Shown here: positions 55,096 through 62,359 of the stretch, piece by piece
Position numbering within the stretch: position 1 is the first letter of the stretch
Layout of the letters: each line of letters begins with the position of its first letter
Assembly: GCA_963763135.1 (NCBI GenBank)
Contig: CAVXNJ010000001.1
Span: 434,001-498,000 of the forward strand
DNA length: 64,000 bases
Reading direction: 5' to 3'
From: JANMZO01 sp963763135
GTDB lineage: Bacteria; Actinomycetota; Acidimicrobiia; Acidimicrobiales; JANYDT01
Notes under the pieces: model-generated
What the model was told of the DNA's origin: nothing
Database searches by the model: none
What the model saw: the letters and a program-made list of their open reading frames with translations, nothing else
Made by a program: the position numbers and the translations under genes

Positions 55096-55457
55096 CCCAA
55101 CCCGGCGCAGCGCCTAACCCAACCCCACCGGCTTTCAAACCCAACCCGGCCGTCGAACCCGCTCCCCACGCACCCCAACCCCCAAGTTGGGTACCAAACC
55201 ACCCCAAGTCGGACGACGACCCAACCCGGCGCAGCGCCTAACCCAACCCCACCGGCTTCCAAACCCAACCCGGCCGTCGAACCCGCTCCCCACGCACCCC
55301 AACCCCCAAGTTGGGTACCAAACCACCCCAAGTCGGACGACGACCCAACCCGGCGCAGCGCCTAACCCAACCCCACCGGCTTCCAAACCCAACCCGGCCG
55401 TCGAACCCGCTCCCCACGCACCCCAACCCCCAAGTTGGGTACCAAACCACCCCAAGT
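55096..55457. repeat. 124-bp tandem repeat, three copies
   Basis: Copies begin at 55096, 55220 and 55344 with CCCAACCCGGCGCAGCGCC and hold CAACCCGGCCGTCGAACCCG and CCCAAGTTGGGTACC; the third is cut at about 55457. Copies two and three appear identical, copy one differs by one base. Nearly all C and A on the + strand with few G runs. 124 is not a multiple of three, so it does not encode a repeat protein; the Gly-rich minus-strand frames are compositional. Fills the gap between 55057 and the membrane-protein gene. Confidence 0.9.
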
Positions 55458-55521
55458 CGGGCGAGGACGGGATGTTTCACCGAACGCTGTACGCGGCAGA
55501 ATCATCCAACCGGATATGGCC

Positions 55522-55527
55522 GTATCC
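55522..55527 (+). promoter_or_regulatory. Possible -10 for membrane-protein gene
   Basis: GTATCC/TATCCT seven bases before GTG 55535, consistent with a leaderless start. No clear -35. Confidence 0.35.
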
Positions 55528-55534
55528 TTTGACC

Positions 55535-56125
55535 GTGGCAATTCTGAACCGCAACAAGACCCCCAAAGCTCCGCGTGTCGTGCGTCCGCGCGTGTATCTC
55601 TCCAAAGCGGAGAGCAAATCGATCAACGCGCTCCAGCCGAAGGAGCGCAAGATCTGTTTCGGGTTGGCGGCGTGGGCAGCCATTTACATGACGTTCTTCC
55701 ACTTCAATCCGCCGAAGAGCTACGACGTGGCTCCGATTTGGAAGCTGATCGTGATGTATGGCGCGGTGGCGGCATTCGCGGCGGTCGCGTTCAAAACGAA
55801 CCGGCTGGTAGCGAGCCTCGGCGGCCTGCTGTGCGTCTACATTCCCGTCGTGGAAGGGCCGGCGCGTTCATCGGGGTTCTTCCTTCCGTCGGTTCCGCTG
55901 CTCGCCCTGATGATGTGGCTGAGCTTCAAGATCTCCGGGGATCGTCGCAAGCTCACGGAGGAGAAAGCGGCAAGCGGCGACTTCGGCATGGATCCGCGTA
56001 AGCGCGCCGAACTCGATCGCAAGGCCAAGAAGTCGGGCGCGACCGCAGCGACCGAAGATGCCACGGGCCGTGCGCTCGCTCCGGCATCGAAGCGCTACAC
56101 CCCGCCAAAAACCAAGAAGAAGTAG
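55535..56125 (+). CDS. Membrane protein with three spans and Lys-rich end
   Basis: 196 residues if GTG 55535 is the start (VAILNRNKTPKAPRVVRPRV), preferred because of the -10 just upstream; an in-frame ATG at 55471 and the repeats before it are alternatives I reject. Spans at about 40-58, 68-87 and 95-125 (WKLIVMYGAVAAFAAVAF, FFLPSVPLLALMMWLSF), then a charged tail ending RYTPPKTKKK. No recognised domain. Followed by a small hairpin (56131-56146). Confidence 0.6.
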   Translation: MAILNRNKTPKAPRVVRPRVYLSKAESKSINALQPKERKICFGLAAWAAIYMTFFHFNPPKSYDVAPIWKLIVMYGAVAAFAAVAFKTNRLVASLGGLLCVYIPVVEGPARSSGFFLPSVPLLALMMWLSFKISGDRRKLTEEKAASGDFGMDPRKRAELDRKAKKSGATAATEDATGRALAPASKRYTPPKTKKK

Positions 56126-56130
56126 CGCCC

Positions 56131-56146
56131 GGAGGGTTAATCCTCC
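56131..56146. terminator. Small hairpin between convergent genes
   Basis: GGAGG-GTTAAT-CCTCC, six bases after the stop at 56125 and before the MFS gene end at 56178. Short stem, so only a possible terminator. Confidence 0.4.
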
Positions 56147-56177
56147 AGCGAAGCCGGATACTACGTTCGCATACTGA

Positions 56178-57551
56178 TTAGGCCGACGCGGCGGCGCGTT
56201 GGGCCCGCACCGACGTGTGGTCGCCGCGACCTACGACATCCCACCACGACCGCAGGAAGTACGCGGAGCCGAGCACCCCGACGCCGAACACGATCCCGTT
56301 GACCGCATGGACGACCGACAGTCCAAAGACGTCCGAGAGCTTTCCGGCTGACAACACTCCGATCCCGTAACAGACTCCGAGGGTTGCGGTCTGGATCGAG
56401 ATGATCCGGGCCCGGGCGTGCTCCGGGGCGTCGCGCTGCATGATGGCCCCAATCGAGACGAACAGGCCTACGCTCGCCATGCCCAGCACGAACACGAAGG
56501 GAAACGCCATCCAGCGGTTCGTCGCCTGGGAGTAGCCGACAAGGGCGACCGAACTGGCGATCGCCGATGACACAATGGCCCGGGAACGACCGACGTGGGC
56601 CACGAGCCACGAAGCGAACCCGGCGCCGATGATGGCTCCGGCCCCCTGGATCGTTGTGACCATGCTGGCGAGCCCACGGGTCCCGTGGAGTCGCTCCTGG
56701 GCGAAGATCGGGATCAGGCCGACCCATGACACCAGCGTGAGTTGCAGGAACACCATCGCACATAGCGCCCATCGACAGCCTGGAGTGGCCCAAAGCGTGC
56801 GGCCGCCGGTGCGCAACTGCGACAGAAACGATCCGCGGTTCTCGACGTGCGGGGCGCGGAAGTCGCCGCGGATCGTCGTGAGGGCCAAGACCATGAAGGC
56901 AAATGTCGCGGCGTTGATCGCCACGATCCACGGTGGACTCAGCCACAGGCCCAATAGCGCGGCGAGTCCGGCGCCGAAAATCCGCCCCGAGTTCCACGAC
57001 ACCGCGCCCAGGCCGACGGCCTTGAGCAGTTCCTCCCGCGGTACGAGCGAGGGCATGAGCGACTGCGCCGCCGGCATTCCGAATGCTCCCGCCAAACCCT
57101 GCAGGGCAATCAATCCGGCGAGGAGCCCGACCGCCGGCGCCTTGTCGCGAAGGATCAGGGCGAGAACGGCCGTGATGGCGGTTTGTACGAAGAGCGCCCC
57201 CATGAACATCTTGCGTCGGTCGAAGCGGTCGGCCAGCACCCCACCGATCGGGCTACCGATCCCCTGGGTCGCAAACGCCGCCACACCAACCAGACCGGTC
57301 GCAGACGCTTTGCCGGTCAACTTGGCCACCAACACGCCGACGGTGATCGCCTGCATCCAGGTTCCGGTGTCGGAGACGATGCTCGCACTCCACAGGGTGG
57401 CGAAATTACGGTGGCGAAGAACCGTCAGTGGGCTCGACGAGGGGCGACGGGCGGGAGCAGGGCTCGCCGGACCTCCGGGACGGGCCCCACTCGGTGGCGG
57501 CTCGTTTGTTTCCCGGGGTGGTGTCACTCGATCAATTGTACGACCGACCAC
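56178..57551 (-). CDS. MFS exporter (EntS-like, MFS_3)
   Basis: 457 residues. Pro-rich cytoplasmic start, then twelve spans. LRHRNFATLWSASIVSDTGTWMQ is the characteristic first-span entry of the MFS_3/enterobactin exporter group (given in part), with GVLADRFDRRKMFMGALF as the loop 2-3 motif and LLKAVGLGAVSWNSGRIFGA later. Exports small molecules; substrate unknown. GTG/ATG start at 57551. A copy of the 12-bp palindrome (56162) lies just past its stop. Confidence 0.85.
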   Translation of the reverse strand: MVGRTIDRVTPPRETNEPPPSGARPGGPASPAPARRPSSSPLTVLRHRNFATLWSASIVSDTGTWMQAITVGVLVAKLTGKASATGLVGVAAFATQGIGSPIGGVLADRFDRRKMFMGALFVQTAITAVLALILRDKAPAVGLLAGLIALQGLAGAFGMPAAQSLMPSLVPREELLKAVGLGAVSWNSGRIFGAGLAALLGLWLSPPWIVAINAATFAFMVLALTTIRGDFRAPHVENRGSFLSQLRTGGRTLWATPGCRWALCAMVFLQLTLVSWVGLIPIFAQERLHGTRGLASMVTTIQGAGAIIGAGFASWLVAHVGRSRAIVSSAIASSVALVGYSQATNRWMAFPFVFVLGMASVGLFVSIGAIMQRDAPEHARARIISIQTATLGVCYGIGVLSAGKLSDVFGLSVVHAVNGIVFGVGVLGSAYFLRSWWDVVGRGDHTSVRAQRAAASA

Positions 57552-57642
57552 CGTCTAAACGCCGGGTTTGCCCGCTGCTATCCATGGCCGGGCGAATTAC
57601 CCCCGGGCCAGCAGCTGAAGTCGCCGTCGACACGCTTGCAAC

Positions 57643-58110
57643 TTACGGCAAAACGTTGCCGGTCATGGGTGGTTCTGAAACGAGTCTCTCCAAGAACGAG
57701 AATGCCCGCGCAAGTGTTTCGCGCTCCGATTCATCCATGCCCGACTCGATCAGCTCGGCGAGTCGGTGCTGTCGGGCCGCTCGTGCGTTGTACAGCACGC
57801 GCGATCCCGCTGGTGTCAACGCGTAGCTTGCTACGTCGGAGCCAACATGGTCGGTTTCAGTGACGAGACCGTCGAGGACAATGGGCACGACGAGCGATCG
57901 CTGCACGTCACCGGACGAGACATGCTCCCGAGCCGCCAGCTCGGCGAACGTCAACGGTCCTTCGCTCTCCAAATGGGCCAGCATCGAATATTGGAACGAC
58001 GTCAATCCGAGCTTCATGCCTGCATCCGCCAAGATGATCCTGCGGTAGTGGCTGGAAACACTCCGGAGTCGTTGCGCAAGGATTTCGGACGGCGTCGACG
58101 CGAGCGGCTC
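57643..58110 (-). CDS. MarR-family regulator, N-terminus unclear
   Basis: The frame reads SEILAQRLRSVSSHYRRIIL then GMKLGLTSFQYSMLAHLESE, LTFAELAAREHVSSGDVQRS (recognition helix), GLVTETDHVGSDVASYALTP (wing) and a C-terminal dimer helix (FSFLERLVSEPP). This is a standard MarR winged helix. The conserved first helix begins upstream of ATG 58017-58032, but the frame there has no start codon before a stop at about 58125. An in-phase start would be GTG of GTGAAAGCCCACGAA if one G near 58112 were extra; a GAF-MarR fusion is another reading. Ligand and targets unknown. Confidence 0.7.
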   Translation of the reverse strand, partial: EPLASTPSEILAQRLRSVSSHYRRIILADAGMKLGLTSFQYSMLAHLESEGPLTFAELAAREHVSSGDVQRSLVVPIVLDGLVTETDHVGSDVASYALTPAGSRVLYNARAARQHRLAELIESGMDESERETLARAFSFLERLVSEPPMTGNVLP

Positions 58111-58751
58111 AGCCTTCGTGGGCTTTCACGCGCTTCGTGGTGTTCACGCCATCGACAGCTTCGGGTAACTGTTCCACCCGAAGTGGCGCACGCCGACCGA
58201 CGCTCCCCAGTTCGGGCCGGTCGGAAACAACACCAGCGAAATCCACCAGCGGGTGTTTTCTGCTCCTCAAGACCAAAGCGGTCACATCGGCCAGCGCTTG
58301 CAGGAACAGACGATCCGCTTCGCTGAACCTCTGCGGGGTCGCAAAGCTGATCTGAAGCACGCCGAACGTGTCCACCATCACCGGAGAGCGGAAGGGCAGC
58401 CCAGGCCTGCGCCAACAACGAGTTCCCAACCAACAGGTCGGGGAATGTGCTGCTTGCCTCGGCTCTGCTGTGCACCCAGACGGCACTCGCCGAGCGTGCC
58501 GCAACGGCGATCGGGAGGTCAAGAGCGAGCGGTAGGGCACCCGCATCGACCAGCGTGTTCACCGCGCAGATCGGAACAACCCACTCGCCGCGTATGAGCG
58601 CCAGCAGACCCGATTCGGCATCGAGCCCGGCCATCCCGTACGTGACGACGATGTCGATCACCTCGGCCGGTTCAAGGTCGGCGCTCAGCGCTCTCGTCAA
58701 CGACGAAATACGTGCGGCTTGCGACCGCAGGCGGACATCAACTTCGGGCAT
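58109..58751 (-). CDS. GAF-domain protein, split by frame change
   Basis: ATG 58751 has AGGAG four to five bases upstream, better than GTG 58781. MPEVDVRLRSQAARISSLTR then a GAF domain: VVTYGMAGLDAESGLLALIR, LPIAVAARSASAVWVHSRAE, LLVGNSLLAQAWAALP, after which the frame becomes nonsense. The next frame supplies RSPVMVDTFGVLQISFATPQ, FSEADRLFLQALADVTALVL and ends at 58109. One extra C near 58391-58398 explains the switch. GAF proteins sense small molecules or redox; paired with the MarR gene it may form a two-part sensor. No output domain is visible. Confidence 0.7.
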
Positions 58752-58923
58752 TCGACTCCTGTCCAACTTCAAGGCTTGCACTCCGGTCGAATGCCCACCA
58801 GTCCCGAAAGAAGTTCCTGCCCTGGCAAAGGACGCTAACAGCCAAAGGGGTCACGCGCATCGTCGACCGAAATCGGCCGACCGACGAACGGCGACCGCTC
58901 ACGGCCGACGATTGGCGAACCGC

Positions 58924-59487
58924 TCAGCGGGTGAACTGGCGGGATCGTGCGTCGCGGAAATACTGGAGACCGGTGGTCACGGTGAGGACCGTGGCCGCGA
59001 TGAGCAGAAGGCGTGACACGCCGGGGTATTTCACGCCGACCCAGGGCATCAGGGCGAAGGCGACGGCCAGCTGCTGCATGAACGTCTTGATCTTCGCCGA
59101 CTTCCTCGCCGGGATCGACACGCCCTTGGTGCTGGCAACCGAGCGGTAGACGCTCATACCGATCTCGCGGGCGGCGATGATCAACACCGGCCAGATCGAA
59201 AAATAGCGCTGTGTGACCAGAACCGTCATGCCGCCCAGAACGAGCAGCTTGTCGGCCAGCGGGTCGAGAAATGCGCCGGAGCTGGTGACGCCGTAGCGCC
59301 GGGCCAGTGCACCATCGACAAAGTCGGTCGAACACAGCACGAACCACAGACCACAGGTAACGGCCGCGGTCTGCTGGTCGGTGATCATCAGCAACATGAC
59401 CGGAGTCGCCAGCATGCGCAGGACCGTCATCCCGTTGGCCGGGGTGAGGTACGCGTGGGAGCTGATCGGCGGCTCGGCGCGGGTCAT
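58924..59487 (-). CDS. pgsA: CDP-diacylglycerol-glycerol-3-phosphate 3-phosphatidyltransferase
   Basis: 187 residues. The CDP-alcohol phosphotransferase motif is complete: D55-FV-D58-G-AL-A-R, eight residues, G71-AFL-D75-PLA-D79. Membrane protein with five or six spans; first step of phosphatidylglycerol synthesis. Start at ATG 59487 overlaps the RimO stop by four bases. The rimO-pgsA pair is typical for this lineage. Assignment to pgsA rather than pgsA2/cls is from the neighbourhood and length. Confidence 0.88.
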   Translation of the reverse strand: MTRAEPPISSHAYLTPANGMTVLRMLATPVMLLMITDQQTAAVTCGLWFVLCSTDFVDGALARRYGVTSSGAFLDPLADKLLVLGGMTVLVTQRYFSIWPVLIIAAREIGMSVYRSVASTKGVSIPARKSAKIKTFMQQLAVAFALMPWVGVKYPGVSRLLLIAATVLTVTTGLQYFRDARSRQFTR

Positions 59488-60803
59488 AGAAGTTCCGCCG
59501 AGCAGTCCGGTCCTATCGCACCAACAATCTTGACTTTGGCAAACGTGCCCGGCAGTAGCGAGGTCGGCACGTGAACGACGCCGTCGATCTCCGGGGCTTC
59601 TCGCACTGTTCGGGCGATTCCAACTTCGTCGACGAGCACCTCGACCGTTGAACCGATCAACGAGTCGCGTTTCCGCGCTGTGATCCGATCCTGCAATTCA
59701 GTGAGTTCCGCCATACGCTCACGGACCAACGAGTCAGCGACGCGCCCTTCCAAGTCATACGCATACGTACCTTCTTCAGGTGAGTACGAGAAGAAGCCGC
59801 ACCAGTCAAGGTCGGCATTCCGCACGAAGGACAGAAGCTGATCATGGTCTTCTTCGGTCTCGCCCGGGTACCCGACGATGAAGTTGGATCGGAAGGCGGC
59901 ATCATCAGCGCGCTTACGAATATCTTCGATCCGCCGAAGGAACCGGTCACCGTCGCCCCAACGCCGCATCTTCCGAAGAAGGGGCTTGGAGACGTGTTGC
60001 AGCGACAAATCGAAATACGGAACGCCGGTCGCGAGCATCGTGTCGACCAGGGCTTCGCTCAGGTCACTCGGGTAGAGATAGAGCAACCGGGTACGTCGCA
60101 CCTTCTGCGCCACTGCCGCCACGAGGTCGACGATGGCTCCGGCGCCCAACTCCTCGGGTCGGTCCTTCCCGTAGGACGCGAGGTCCTGGGCGACGAGCAC
60201 GATTTCCTGTACCTCGAGTGCATCAACCTCGTCGAGTATCTGCGAGACGTCGCGTGAGCGCTGCGGGCCCCGGAAGGAGGGAATCGCACAGAAACCGCAG
60301 TTTCGGTCGCAGCCTTCGGCGATCTTCACGTACGCCCATGGCGCGGAGCTCTTCGGCCTCGGCAGGTTCAGCAGATCAAGCGACGGGACCAGAACCTCCG
60401 ACGTGGCGACCCGCTTGGGCTTGCGACCGAGACTCACCGGCGTTCCCGGCGTCGGAAGGGAGTCGGTCGGCTTCACCTTGAGTTGCACCGGAACACCGAA
60501 TCCGACAACCGCGTCGGCTTCGGGCAGCGCGTCGGCCAACTCCGATCCGTATCGCTCGGCCATGCAGCCCGTGACGACGACCCGAGCACCGGACTTCCGC
60601 TTGTCGCTTAGGGCCAGGACCGTATCGATCGACTCCTGGCGCGCGGCTTCGATGAACGCACACGTGTTGACGACCACGAGGTCGGCCGACTCGGCACTGT
60701 CGGCGGCTTCCATGCCGTCGGCCAGCAGCGTTCCGATCAGCTTGTCGGAATCCACCTGGTTTTTCGGACAGCCGAGCGTTTCGACCCAATACCGCTGCGA
60801 CAT
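59484..60803 (-). CDS. rimO: Ribosomal protein uS12 (S12) Asp methylthiotransferase
   Basis: 439 residues. N-terminal MTTase domain with three cluster cysteines (ETLGCPKNQVDSD, VVNTCAFIEAA, VVTGCMAERYG), radical SAM domain with CxxxCxxC in EGCDRNCGFCAIPSFRGPQR, FIVGYPGETEEDHDQL, and a C-terminal TRAM domain (STVEVLVDEVG). Adds a methylthio group to Asp of ribosomal protein S12. ATG 60803 is preceded by AGGAG. Complete. Confidence 0.95.
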   Translation of the reverse strand: MSQRYWVETLGCPKNQVDSDKLIGTLLADGMEAADSAESADLVVVNTCAFIEAARQESIDTVLALSDKRKSGARVVVTGCMAERYGSELADALPEADAVVGFGVPVQLKVKPTDSLPTPGTPVSLGRKPKRVATSEVLVPSLDLLNLPRPKSSAPWAYVKIAEGCDRNCGFCAIPSFRGPQRSRDVSQILDEVDALEVQEIVLVAQDLASYGKDRPEELGAGAIVDLVAAVAQKVRRTRLLYLYPSDLSEALVDTMLATGVPYFDLSLQHVSKPLLRKMRRWGDGDRFLRRIEDIRKRADDAAFRSNFIVGYPGETEEDHDQLLSFVRNADLDWCGFFSYSPEEGTYAYDLEGRVADSLVRERMAELTELQDRITARKRDSLIGSTVEVLVDEVGIARTVREAPEIDGVVHVPTSLLPGTFAKVKIVGAIGPDCSAELL

Positions 60804-61110
60804 GCTCCTAACGCTAGCTTGCGGAGCGTGTTGGCGGGTTCGCTTGATGAACCCTGCCGTGACGGACCCGGGTCGGCACGGTGAACGGACACCAAACCCG
60901 TACGTTCAGCGGTGCATTTGAGCGAAATCCGGGCCGACACCGCCGCGCGTTAAGGCAGGCAGATCACCCTTTAAGGTGGTTTGGCAAAGCATTTTCAGAA
61001 ATGAGTCAACTTTCACCAAAGAATTTCCGAAGTAGTTCGCGACTTCCCCGGTTGCTGCACGTCCCATCCACGCCCCGTTTTGCAACGGTCCTTCCACACG
61101 AGGTCCTCCT
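60804..61110. other. 307-bp gap, divergent promoters of rimO and the DUF4230 gene
   Basis: No convincing gene. A short inverted repeat CACCCTTTAAGGTG sits at about 60968-60981, and GAGGTCCTCC before the TTG at 61111 is the ribosome site. Promoters for both genes should be here but no clear -35/-10 pair is visible. Confidence 0.4.
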
Positions 61111-62040
61111 TTGAGCGTTACCCTCCTTGAAGTCGACAACACCAGCCCGATCGACGCCAAACCGATCAACGACCTGTCGGAGCGAGCCACATCGGCCGCT
61201 GCGAGCGAATCACGTGAGAAGCAGTCCCGCCACCAGACCGACCGTTACGTAAACGACCGTGACGTAGACGACCGTTACGTAGACGACCGTTACGTAAACG
61301 ATCGTCATGCAAACGAACGGGTCCGAACCCGACGAAAAGCCGCACCGCTGCGCCGTGCCGTCGGCCGCTCGTTCGGAAAGTGGGTCGGCATCCTCACCGC
61401 AGTATTGCTGATCGGGGCATTCGGTGGGCCGCTCCTTCACCGGATCTGGAACGGTTTCAACCCGATGGCCGAGCGCACCGTCGACCGCACGGGTCCCGCG
61501 TTGCTCCAGGCGATGTCGGATCTTCACGACTACCGGGCCGCCGAAGGACAGTTCCAGGTGACCGTCGACGTCGAGAAAGACGCCAAGTGGCTTCCTGCGG
61601 CAATCCACGGCGAGCGCGTCGTACTGAACGCCGTCGGTCATGTTGACGCCGGCGTTGATTTCTCCAATCTCGATGCGTCCGCGATCGTCGTCGACCCCAA
61701 AACCAAAGCGGTAACCATCACCCTGCCCGCCGCCACGGTGCGCAAAGCCGAACTCGATCTGGCCGCCAGCACCATCCTGCAGCACAAGCGGGGCCTGTTC
61801 GACCGACTCGGTTCGACTTTTGGTGGGGCCCCTTCGACCGATCAGGCCGTGTACCGACTGGCCGAGACGAAGCTGCAGGCCGCGGCCGAATCGTCGGACC
61901 TGGTCAAACTGGCTGAAACGAACACCCGACAGATGCTCACGGCGTTGGTCAAAGGACTTGGCCATGACAACGTGACCATCACATTCGCTGTTCCCGGTGT
62001 TTCCGTCGCACCGGGAGCAGTTCCGCCGGCTGCGCTCTAA
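61111..62040 (+). CDS. DUF4230 membrane-anchored protein with 5-residue repeats
   Basis: 309 residues from TTG 61111 with GAGG eight bases upstream. Residues 44-68 are five copies of a DRYV(N/D) unit (15-bp repeats at 61240-61314). One membrane span (KWVGILTAVLLIGAFGGPLL, about 90-109) leads to an outer DUF4230 domain: ALLQAMSDLHDYRAAEGQFQ, VTVDVEKDAKWLPAAIHGER, FSNLDASAIVVD, VTITLPAATVRKAELDLAAS. Function of the family unknown; probably cell-envelope. Confidence 0.75.
   Translation: MSVTLLEVDNTSPIDAKPINDLSERATSAAASESREKQSRHQTDRYVNDRDVDDRYVDDRYVNDRHANERVRTRRKAAPLRRAVGRSFGKWVGILTAVLLIGAFGGPLLHRIWNGFNPMAERTVDRTGPALLQAMSDLHDYRAAEGQFQVTVDVEKDAKWLPAAIHGERVVLNAVGHVDAGVDFSNLDASAIVVDPKTKAVTITLPAATVRKAELDLAASTILQHKRGLFDRLGSTFGGAPSTDQAVYRLAETKLQAAAESSDLVKLAETNTRQMLTALVKGLGHDNVTITFAVPGVSVAPGAVPPAAL
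61240..61314 (+). repeat. 15-bp in-frame minisatellite in DUF4230 gene
   Basis: Five copies of GACCGTTACGTAAAC-like units at 61240, 61255, 61270, 61285 and 61300, coding for DRYVN, DRDVD, DRYVD, DRYVN, DRHAN. Length could vary between strains without breaking the frame. Confidence 0.9.
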
Positions 62041-62058
62041 GGAGCGGCGCCACACAAT

Positions 62059-62219
62059 CTGCGTTCGGTGTTTTCCGTCGGCACCGGACGCAGTCCCATT
62101 CGGGCCGCGCTCCAACGAGCAGCGCCTCATGATCTGTTGCGGGGAATCCGTCGCCCCGCAACAGTCCCCTCGCAACGGAAATGCTGTCCCCGGTGGAATC
62201 CGTCGCCACCGGGGACAGC
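62059..62219. repeat. Three hairpins with different stems and the same loop
   Basis: Hairpin 1: CTGCGTTCGGTG (62059-62070) with CACCGGACGCAG (62082-62093), loop holding TTCCGTCG. Hairpin 2: CTGTTGCGGGG (62134-62144) with CCCCGCAACAG (62154-62164), loop AATCCGTCG. Hairpin 3: GCTGTCCCCGGTGG (62183-62196) with CCACCGGGGACAGC (62206-62219), loop AATCCGTCG. Each stem opens with CTG/CAG; stem interiors differ but stay paired. Sits between the DUF4230 and SMP-30 genes, both on the + strand. Could be a structured RNA, a REP-like element or a terminator cluster. Confidence 0.8.
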
Positions 62220-62359
62220 CGCGCTCGAGCCGTTAACCGCCCGGCCGGCAACGTGCAACATGGCGAACCCTCCCTCGGGCGGGATACGGTGCGCCAAACG
62301 CTTCACTACGAAGCTCCCGACCGCTTCCCCACGAAGCTTCACGAAAGCCGAGCCGTCCC

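Larger units (their letters stand above)
5488..59769. repeat. Dispersed 12-bp palindromic word TANGYNNRCNTA (18 sites)
   Basis: Exact matches by eye at 5488, 8957, 16026, 16810, 20679, 21609, 25003, 27300, 28817, 33305, 38077, 39957, 43447, 45677, 46484, 47170, 56162 and 59758 (first base given; each 12 bp). All but 56162 are inside genes. Commonest form starts TAAG; three sites read exactly TAAGTAGACATA. Several more sites differ at one position (for example 14130 region, 32178, 35137, 51740, 53924, 55993). See findings for the expected number and meaning. Confidence 0.7.

Noticed and set aside
55092..55480. Gly/Trp-rich minus-strand reading frames (GWFGTQLGGWGAWGAG repeated) as a PE-PGRS-like protein
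   Set aside because: They are open in several frames because the 124-bp repeat is C-rich; unit length is not a multiple of three, so the repeat shifts frame, and there is no ribosome site or coherent ends.
60906..61190. 94-residue minus-strand frame between rimO and the DUF4230 gene
   Set aside because: Overlaps the start of a well-supported gene, no motif and poor start context.
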